From: Capitulum mitella
Lineage: Eukaryota > Arthropoda > Thecostraca > Pollicipedomorpha > Pollicipedidae
Assembly (NCBI GenBank): GCA_030062745.1
Contig: CP099844.1
Coordinates: forward strand, 26,536,596-26,600,595
Direction of reading: 5' to 3'
DNA: 64,000 nucleotides
In this document: piece after piece, positions 56,101 to 64,000 of the stretch
How the letters are laid out: every line of letters starts with the position of its first letter
Position numbering within the stretch: the stretch's first letter is position 1
Made by a program: the position numbers and the translations under genes
The notes under the pieces: model-generated
Seen by the model: the letters and a program-made list of their open reading frames with translations, nothing else
What the model was told of the DNA's origin: nothing
Databases searched by the model: none

Positions 56101-59100
56101 AACTTACTGTTCATTGTCCAAAGGGCTAATAGCATGTGAGGAGCCCTTCACATTGTCAGGTACTTGCTGTACCAGGGAAGTCTAAATTGTGTCATTTGCT
56201 GGGCCCCAGGAATAGGAAGCTTCTGTTTGCTGGGACCATGGATGTGAATTTCATGTGTGCTGGAAGTTATTGATTTTAGGTGTTAAAGCATACTAAGTAG
56301 CCAGTGGCATCTCCATATGCCTGAATACAAAGTTTTTTTTTAGCCTGTCTAGTGTAGAAATGTCATGATTCCGACTTTTGACCCTGCAGTGACTGGTGAG
56401 TGCTAGCCACCTTCCACATGATATCTTCCTTCACATTCATATTGGTATCTGCATTAATCAAATTTTGGCACATGGATTGATGTTTCAGGCTCATAGGAAA
56501 TGGTACATATCATTACAGTGAGTCAGCACAAGTTATACTGTTGATTGGAATGGTTTCAGTGTTGGGCATGATGGTAAACCAGAGTTCAAGTATTCAGTTG
56601 TTTATTTCACCTGCTGAGTTTCAAGGCAATTTTTCACAACTTTTCTGTGACCTCTTCATTCTGTCTTAATGTCAGCTATGGCCTGACAATGCAAGTGAGC
56701 ACAAATAGATGATGGGAGAAGACATCTTGTATCACCATCAATTCTTGGTATCAGAATGTGATTTTTGGCAGGTTACATGTGGTATGCATCAATATTTTTT
56801 TCAGAAAAAAATCAGTGCTGAATACTTGATTGGACTGGCTGTATTTGAACTGAACTGAACCAAAGTGAAATGTTCCCAGTAGCTCTTTGTTATTGCATAC
56901 AAAGTTATAATGTATCCAGCAGTCATCATTGCATTGCTTACTTAAGAACATAATAATTAAACATGTATTATATGGTCAAACAAGCTTTGTAGTTTCAGTG
57001 GTCAGAGATTATGAGTGCGCTGGCTGGCAGGGTGTGCAAGGCGGCATGCGCCAAATGAGAAGACGTGGGACTTGTTTGGGTATGGTTGCAACAGTTAGTT
57101 AAATGATGCATTTTTAAATAGTCCCCCTGTCACCTTGAATGTAGAATGAGTATTATAAATTGTGTGTGCCTGGTAACCTGTTTTTCATTGCTGGGGAAAT
57201 TTCAGTATGTTCCTAGGTAACTGCTCATGTGAGGTTTAAATAAAATAGTGTTTGAGGGCCCAGGGTAGAGTGACCCTGGGATAAGGGGGGGCTTCAAACT
57301 TTGAAATTGCTGTCTTATTAGTATCAGTGGTAGTTCTTCAGGACCCACTAGCTGGGATGGGAGGTGGGCAGAATATTATTTTTAAAAGTCCTAGATGTGT
57401 GTATCAACTGTTCCAGATCAAGAACAGGGAGACACTGGGGTTACCTCTATATGGAGTGAGCATGCATGTATATTCTGGGACACCAACCCTCTGCATGCAT
57501 TATTGACCTTACTCATTCTGTTCCATTTCACAGCTCAAAATGTGGGTCTGTAATGTGCATCACCACAGTTTGAAATTTATTTCTCATTCTGGAGTACAAA
57601 CCTTGGTTTGGTGTACAAGTTTTTTGTGAAGTATTGAGAGAAAAAATAAGCAGGAGATATCAGGCTGTACATCAGGCCTGCTGAATTTTGAATTCATTTA
57701 AACTGGTTCAGAATCTGTGTAGTAATTTGACATTTTCTGTAGCCAAAATGGGAATCAGTTCATCTGGAAATTGCTGTGAATCGGAATGAAAATTGAATTG
57801 CTAACTGATGCAAGGAATCATTCATGAATCAGTTCTTCAGAAATACAGAGCAGAGTGACAAATTAGATATCCAGATCTCCACATTCTCATTCATGAAGTG
57901 TTGGAAATAGTTACATTTCCGATTTTTACAAATCTTGGATTATGTTATCAATCTTTGACTACGGATTTGACATACATTGCTGAACTTTTAATTGGTATGC
58001 ATGTTATGAAGTGAATCAAGAGAACAGGTTTGTAAATACTCTTGAGCCATAGCTGAATTCACTCATGAAAAAGGATGATGTGAATCTGAATCAGAATAAA
58101 ATCTATTTCCATTGCTGGGGATCAGAGAGGAAATTGATTTACTTTGACTGAATTAAGCACAAGGCTGCTGCTTGTGTTTGAACTGGCTGTTGTGGTTGAT
58201 GGTGCTTAGAAAACCTGACAACTACTTCTTCACGATCATTGTCGTGCAGCACCAAAGTCAGCTGTCAAATGGGAAATTAAGTGGATGGAAATATATCCCC
58301 ATGCTTAGTGGACTTGGGACAACATTTGTTGTTTGTTTGAGGTGGTATTCACTGGTCAAATGTCAGCATGTTTGAAAACGTTTTGCTGTGTGCCAGAGTT
58401 GACAATGCAGCTGAGCAGAGCAGAGGTGCACAGTTTGTGTCACGAATTAGTCACACGGTTTGTGTCACTGATAAGGTCTGAACGACCACAGCTAATCCCA
58501 TTATGTGTTTTCAGGTCGGAGAAGGAGTGGGGATCGGGCGGCGGCCCGTCTCAAGATCAGGATAGTAGCAGTGCTGGAGGTGGCCAGACCATCGAATCCA
58601 ACTGGGATGAAGTCGTCGACAACTTCGATAACATGAATCTCAAGGAGGACCTGCTGCGTGGCATCTATGGCTACGGTTTTGAGAAGCCGTCCGCGATCCA
58701 GCAGCGTGCCATCATCCCGTGCATTAAGCGGCACGATGTTATCGCCCAGGCGCAGTCGGGCACTGGCAAAACCGCCACCTTCAGTATCTCAATTTTGGAG
58801 CAGATCGACACCAGCCTGCGCGAGACGCAGGCTCTGGTCCTGGCTCCCACCCGCGAGCTGGCCCAGCAGGTGAGTTTGTTGTGTGGTGTCTGTGGTTGTT
58901 TGTTGCCCAGTCTTCCAGATTTAAGGGATATGGGTAACAAGATTGTGTTGTATGAAGCTTCACATCACTCACTATGTGAGTTAATACTCGACTCCTAAGC
59001 TGCTACGAGTTGTTGGGTTTTGCCAACCATTGCCACCTCCGTTTCTCCAGGAACGGAGTAGTGGAACGTCGTCATGGCAGCGCTGGTGTTCTTCCTGTGT

Positions 59101-60840
59101 TTCTGTAATTAACTGGGGTCCAATTTTTAACTTACCAGTTACAGCATGCACTGAATGTTGTCTAAAATGCAGCTTTTTTATGGCCACTGAGGCACAGGGA
59201 TCAGTGTCGAGAATGCTTGTGGACTGGCCTTTGGCACCCACAGTCTTCTTGTAAAGCACCAGTCTGCTGTCTCTCGAGTGGATTGGATTTGATGGAAGTA
59301 CATGAATGACTTCTCTACGGGTGAGATAGCTGACTGTCCCTGGTTATGCTACCTCAATAAGAGACGTTACAATCCGTCTGCAGTCTACTAAGACGTACGA
59401 ATCTGTCAGACATGATTGGCAGTAGTCATTAATCCTGTGCACAGTTTTACCAAGTTCTGATGCCATTTCAGATCCAGAAGGTGGTGCTGGCCCTAGGTGA
59501 TTATCTCAATGCCATCTGCCATGCTTGCATCGGCGGCACCAACGTGCGCGACGACATGCGCTCCTTGGAGGCCGGCGCGCACGTGGTGGTGGGCACCCCG
59601 GGCCGTGTCATGGACATGATCAACAGGCGGGCTCTGCGCACCGACTACATCAAGATCTTCGTGCTGGACGAGGCCGACGAGATGCTGTCTCGCGGCTTCA
59701 AGGACCAGATCTACGACGTGTTTCGCACGCTCCCGTCGGACATCCAGGTGACGCTGCTGTCGGCCACCATGCCAAGTGACGTCATGGACGTGACGTCGCG
59801 CTTCATGCGCGACCCCATCAAGATTCTGGTCAAGAAGGATGAGCTGACCCTGGAGGGTAAGTTAGATGATGTACATGCTCATTCATACATTGCTTGCATA
59901 TAATCTTTTAGCAGTGGGGGTAGTTTGAAGAATTTCTTAGAAGCAGTCTCTGTCCAGCTGTCTAAAGTCGGGTCACGTGCATTTAATTTCAGACAGCAGT
60001 CGGTAATGGATTAATTTACAGAGGCGATTGACTCGTTTTGCTGGAAACGTTCCATAGTAGGCTAATGTTGCTGTGTCATCCACAGGTATCAAGCAATTCT
60101 ATGTACGGGTAGAAAAGGAGGAGTGGAAGCTGGACACGCTGTGCGATCTGTACGAGACGCTGACCATCACTCAGGCGGTCATCTTCTGCAACCTGCGTAG
60201 GAAGGTCGAGTGGCTTACTGAGATGATGCATCGCCGGGACTTCACAGTCTCTGCCATGGTACGTCGCCCTGGAAGTACTGTACTGGACCACCGCATTTGG
60301 CCAGGATCACGGCAAGTTTGGCATAGTGTTTCATTCTCATGATGCTGACCTATGTTTTACAACAGTTCGGTGAAGACTGATGTCTCAGATGACTTGAGCA
60401 TCTGTTTCCTTTCAGCACGGCGACATGGACCAGAAGCAGCGCGAGATGATCATGAAGGAGTTCCGCTCTGGTTCATCCCGCGTGCTGATCACCACCGACC
60501 TGCTGGCTCGTGGTATCGACGTGCAGCAGGTGTCCCTGGTCATCAACTACGATCTGCCCACCAACAGGGAGAACTACATCCACAGGTGAGATATCCTGCC
60601 AAGTTTTTCGACCCCTGCCAAGTTTTAGGAGGTTTTTCCTCTGGCGTGGTGGTCTCTTACCACATCGTGATGTTGACGATGAATTGTCGTTGCAGGATCG
60701 GAAGGAGTGGACGTTTCGGCCGCAAAGGAGTGGCCATCAACTTCGTCACGGAGGCTGACAGCCGCGCGCTGAAGGATATCGAAGATTTTTATCATACGGA
60801 GATCCAGGAGATGCCGAATAATGTTGCCGACCTGATTTAG
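53106..60840 (+). CDS. eIF4A: eukaryotic translation initiation factor 4A (DEAD-box RNA helicase)
   Basis: eIF4A is the ATP-dependent RNA helicase of the cap-binding eIF4F complex that unwinds 5' UTRs for ribosome loading. Six exons join in phase to 416 residues, slightly longer than usual because of a Gly/Ser/Gln-rich N-terminal insert (residues 13-32). All helicase motifs are present: Q motif around F63 to Q71, AQSGTGKT 87-94, PTRELA 119-124, GTPGR 167-171, DEAD 192-195, SAT 223-225, VIFCN 286-290, ARGID 343-347, HRIGRSGR 368-375. [26 protein letters not shown] and VSAMHGDMDQK mark canonical eIF4A, not the exon-junction eIF4A3. The last motif has Ser where canonical eIF4A usually has Gly (HRIGRGGR). 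The first coding exon is only 23 nt and intron 1 is 5.4 kb. Divergent from profilin. Confidence 0.98.
53129..58514 (+). other. eIF4A intron 1, CpG-depleted
   Basis: 5,386 nt, GTAAGT to TTTTCAG. By hand count there is no CpG in 53341-55260 and only four in 53341-57000. CpG returns gradually after about 57000. TpG exceeds CpA on the sense strand (19 to 8 in 53401-53520), opposite in plus-strand sign to profilin intron 1. No embedded gene or snoRNA recognised. Confidence 0.88.
58515..58869 (+). CDS. eIF4A: eIF4A exon 2
   Basis: 355 nt from TTTTCAG to CAG|GTGAGT. Carries the N-terminal insert, the Q motif and motifs I and Ia (residues 8-126). Confidence 0.97.
58870..59471 (+). other. eIF4A intron 2
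   Basis: 602 nt with ordinary CpG content, in contrast to intron 1. Checked for box C/D elements; none convincing. Confidence 0.85.
59472..59856 (+). CDS. eIF4A: eIF4A exon 3
   Basis: 385 nt from CATTTCAG to GAGG|GTAAGT. Carries motifs Ib, II (DEAD) and III (SAT), residues 127-254 plus one base. Confidence 0.97.
60086..60258 (+). CDS. eIF4A: eIF4A exon 4
   Basis: 173 nt from CATCCACAG to ATG|GTACGT. Starts the C-terminal RecA-like domain ([19 protein letters not shown]) and includes VIFCN. Confidence 0.97.
60416..60585 (+). CDS. eIF4A: eIF4A exon 5
   Basis: 170 nt from CTTTCAG to CACAG|GTGAGA. Carries motif V (ARGID) and the [12 protein letters not shown] lead into motif VI. Confidence 0.97.
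60696..60840 (+). CDS. eIF4A: eIF4A exon 6
   Basis: 145 nt from GTTGCAG. Completes motif VI, then [20 protein letters not shown] to NNVADLI and TAG at 60838-60840. Introns 3-5 are 229, 157 and 110 nt. Confidence 0.97.
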
Positions 60841-61567
60841 GCGGTCCCGGCCGCCCGAGCTGTCTCGCTGCCCACGGTGATCGAATCGGGTGACCTCGAA
60901 GCTGCGACCTGACGAAGGAGTGAATAAGCCTGAGTCTTTCGCCAAGGGAAGTGATGATCAGTTGAGGCGACGGCTGTTGCGGCACGCACGGGATTGGCAT
61001 CGCTGTCGACGCGGTGGGTTCCCCGTGGAGTGCGCGCAGTTCAGCCGCCGGAGGTACATCCGCGATGTACTGACCGGCGCAAAACTGACCGCTTGTGAAC
61101 CGATCACCGTTGAGTGATCTCGATCACGAACTGACTACTGGTGCATCATCGCAAGTGAACTGAAGGATTACGGGACAGTGTGAGGAGGGGCTTCTGCCTC
61201 CGCCCGGCACGACCCGGAACCCTTATTTATAACTTTTTCGATTTTATTCTAGATAAGTATCATAGACTAGCAATTGTACGGCGAAAGGGGTGCGTGAGGC
61301 GCCTGCGTTCCGGAGGGCCTTCGCCTTTGCTCGCGCGCACATGGTGTCTTGTCCTGTCATGTATTTCCGTGTTTCCCTTTTGTTGAGTGTGCTGGTGGCA
61401 ATGAGGCGGACGGTCGCGGAGCCGGAGATGGGACTGGCAGCGCCTGACCCCCGCCGGGGCCTGACCCTCCGTGTGCGCCGGTCGTGGTACCCCGCTATAC
61501 TCATGTTTAGGGGGTACTTTATCAGGAAAAGGGAAAGAAGGAAACGATTCCGCATCTAGGCATGCTT

Positions 61568-61573
61568 AATAAA
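61568..61573 (+). terminator. poly(A) signal of eIF4A
   Basis: AATAAA followed by TTGTGTGGG, giving a 3' UTR of about 0.75 kb (60841-61590). Open frames within the UTR are not genes. Confidence 0.65.
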
Positions 61574-61595
61574 TTGTGTGGGAAAATGGCGTTTT

Positions 61596-63770
61596 GCATC
61601 GATGCGGAGAGCTGTTGCGAATTAGGTAGCCTCGATTGGGTAAAACTAGTCGCGGGTTGTTAAGGTTCTGCGCGAAGTACGTGTCATTTCTGCATGGACG
61701 TGATTATGCGGCAGTTCGAACGTCGCCTGCCCGTGTCGATATGCTCGTAATTGTGCCCACGTGTGCCAGAGCTAAATAGGCAGCAACTCCATCTGAGTCC
61801 AGATGTGTAATAAGCAACTGGTACACGTTATTTGGGCCAGGTTTGGAGGCCAATGAATGGTCCGCGACGGCTAGGTGCCGGTTGTCTGCAGCATTCTGAC
61901 AGCGGAAACTTCTCTAGCTCAAGGTAGCTGAAGCTGATAACAAATGAATGGAAGCCTTCGTGCTGAGCAGCGCGTGGCACACCGCTGAATCGCAAGTTTG
62001 CTAGGAATGAGTGGGTTGTCCGGAGTGCCGTAACAGGGTAACATGCCGAGCGGAGGGGCTGTGGAGGATCCAGCGGCTCCGTTTGGGGGGCTAAACCAGG
62101 GTCTTGACGGCAGGTCAATGGAATCGTGGGAGACTTCACTCGCTCTATCTTTTGGAGTGATTATTTCTGACGAATGCCGGTAAGTTCAGACGTTCTAGCG
62201 TCCCCTCGTCTTTGACCTGGACTTTGAATTCATGCGCCACGGCTCAGATGACGATCACTGGCGGTGGTACCCTCCAGAGATGGGTAGCAAGCCAGTTTTT
62301 AAATCATTTCCATGCAACGCCAAAGGGTTAATAACCCTGTGGTCTACCACAAATCACGCCGTGCAATCGGTCGACCTAAAACTGTTCTGGATAGTCGTCG
62401 AGGATATTCCTTTCTGCCATCTGAAATGTATAATCACGATGAAAGTCAATGACCAGGGTTCGGTTCAATTTCCACCGTATTTCCCTATTTCTAACGGTTT
62501 TAAACAATTTCTTCGGCCTGTTTGTGCTTAAAACGCATTCCTGGGCCAAGAAAATCCCCAAACACAATAAACTGAGCTGACCCACAAGAAAAGCCATAAC
62601 GTCAGGTGAGATCACGTTTCGAGTGACGTGACAAAAGGGATCCAAAACTCCGTTTTGATGATTATTTTGGCAAAAGATACGCAATGAAGTCGATTTTGCA
62701 GTCCTAAATTGCACGAAAACGCTTCCACGCAATGGAATGGCCTGAGGTCACATGAGCTCATGCGTGGCCACCGTGTGTCACCAGAAGCTGAGTTCATATT
62801 CAGATGTTCAGTTTTATCTCTGGCTTATTTTATGAGTCAATGGCAGATCTAGGTATAAAAAGATAAAACCCGAGCGTGCTTCAAAGCAGGTTATGATCCT
62901 ACGTCAGCTCAGTTCATATGATCGACCTCAGGTATTACCCCTTCGATCACGGCTGTGGAATCCAAGGAGTTTCAATCCAAGGAGACAAAGGTACTCTGTC
63001 CTTTTATTTGCAATGTTATTGATCCTCGATAGCACACGAAATAAAGCACAGATGGATTGCTAAATGTTAGGTCAGGTCGCAACGTGAGGCCAAGTCACGT
63101 CGGGTCATTGGCGTCCTGGTCTGGCGGTTAAAAAAAAACGTTCGTACAAAAAATTTCTACCGTTCTCGAAACATACATGGACAACTCGCCAGCGACGTTC
63201 AAAAACCTCACAAATATATCGAAAGGAAAAATGACACTATCAGGTCATCGGATGCAGTACATGGTGGCATGTATGTTGAAGATTATATGTCGTAATGAAC
63301 ATTTCATGAGCTTTTCATTGGTTTGCTCAGAATTGCTTAAGCTTTAGTAGGGGCGAAGCTAGGGCTCTTTTTACAAAAATGATATTTTTTGCTTTTATGA
63401 GCCAAAAAGTTACAACATTTTTCGAAATTTACGGGAAGGATCACACTCATGGCCACCTTTCCGATGATAAACAATTCATTTTCTCCGACGCTCCGTTCGC
63501 GAGATAGAGAGCGGGTGTCGAAAGGCCCCCCCCTCCGGCTTCGGCAACCCACGTCGGGATCCCGGTTGGGCGCGTGTTAACATACCATTTGACAGGGGCT
63601 CGTAAGAAGGGGCATAACCGTCCCATAATTTTTGGGGCGCGTGACTGCTGGTGAGCCCCCATCCTATGGATGGGCCCCCCGAATAAAAAGAGGTAATGAA
63701 ACTTTTATACTGGCCCCCCAACGTTATCCCAACGTCATTGATTGTAGCCGGCTAGCTCCTATCTGACTGA
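61596..63770. other. intergenic, no gene found
   Basis: Ordinary to A/T-rich DNA with normal CpG content. Contains a possible dispersed-repeat copy near 63560-63720. No exon or RNA gene recognised. Confidence 0.5.
63560..63720 (-). mobile_element. possible dispersed repeat copy
   Basis: On the minus strand a G-run, GGGGGCTCACCAGCAG, then CGCCCCAAAAATTATGGGAC follow the same G-run / C-run / A/T core order as the copies at 11.6, 30.2 and 34.3 kb, but similarity is weak. Confidence 0.25.
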
Positions 63771-63799
63771 CGGTGATCGCGCCAAAAACAATATTTTTC

Positions 63800-64000
63800 T
63801 GGGGGCCTCCACAGCTATCGTGGGGCCTCTCTGCAGACTTCAGGGACTTCTCTACAGGCCAGGGGTCCCTCCACAGACCGTAAGGGAACCGCTCCACAGG
63901 CCGGCAGGGGCCCTATCAGGCGGCGACAAAAGTCCCTGAATGTCAACAGGGGCCCTTTCATGCCGACATGGGGCCAGCTTCAGGCAAGCAGAAGACCTCT
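63800..64000. repeat. degenerate CCACAGGCC / GGGGCC repeat at window edge
   Basis: Units of roughly 25-30 nt alternate GGGGCC(T/C)C with CCACAGGCC, CTACAGGCC, CCACAGACC and similar. The array runs off the right edge, so its size is unknown. Confidence 0.6.

Noticed and set aside
58870..60695. Intronic snoRNAs in eIF4A, as in vertebrate EIF4A1/EIF4A2
   Set aside because: C-box-like TGATGG/ATGATG words occur but without correctly placed D boxes or closing stems.

Overview
The window is nuclear DNA of an animal, most likely an arthropod and possibly a crustacean. The evidence is spliced genes with GT-AG introns, a 129-aa arthropod-type profilin and a canonical animal eIF4A. I see nothing prokaryotic: no operons, no ribosome-binding sites, no CRISPR. 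The species cannot be named from the sequence alone.

Layout. Bases 1-22 kb are GC- and CpG-rich DNA full of GGCCGG motifs and short tandem arrays (20, about 30, 33, 13 and 23 nt units), with no gene I can defend. Bases 22.1-43.7 kb (+) hold a large gene for a low-complexity, Pro/Ser/Arg-rich protein that I do not recognise. It has exons at 22128-23607, 24519-24648 and 25422-28078 and a C-terminal exon at 43355-43431 with a good poly(A) signal. Its first exons lie outside what I can identify, and two +1 frame breaks in C-runs interrupt it. Its 15-kb last intron contains three weaker candidate exons, a 29-nt minisatellite and two clusters of AP-1/CRE-like palindromes.

Bases 45.2-52.3 kb (-) hold a complete profilin gene (3 coding exons). 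Bases 53.1-60.8 kb (+) hold a complete eIF4A gene (6 coding exons, 416 aa). These two housekeeping genes are divergent, about 0.7 kb apart, and each has a very long first intron. Both first introns are almost devoid of CpG (9 CpG in 4.0 kb for profilin; none at all in 53341-55260 for eIF4A), while the DNA between the two starts and the flanks keep CpG. TpG exceeds CpA on the sense strand of each gene, so the skew flips at the shared promoter. This is the most interesting signal here: it looks like a fossil of germline methylation and deamination confined to first introns.

The large gene and profilin converge, with poly(A) signals about 0.3 kb apart. Bases 61.6-64 kb are intergenic, with a dispersed repeat copy and a degenerate array running off the edge.
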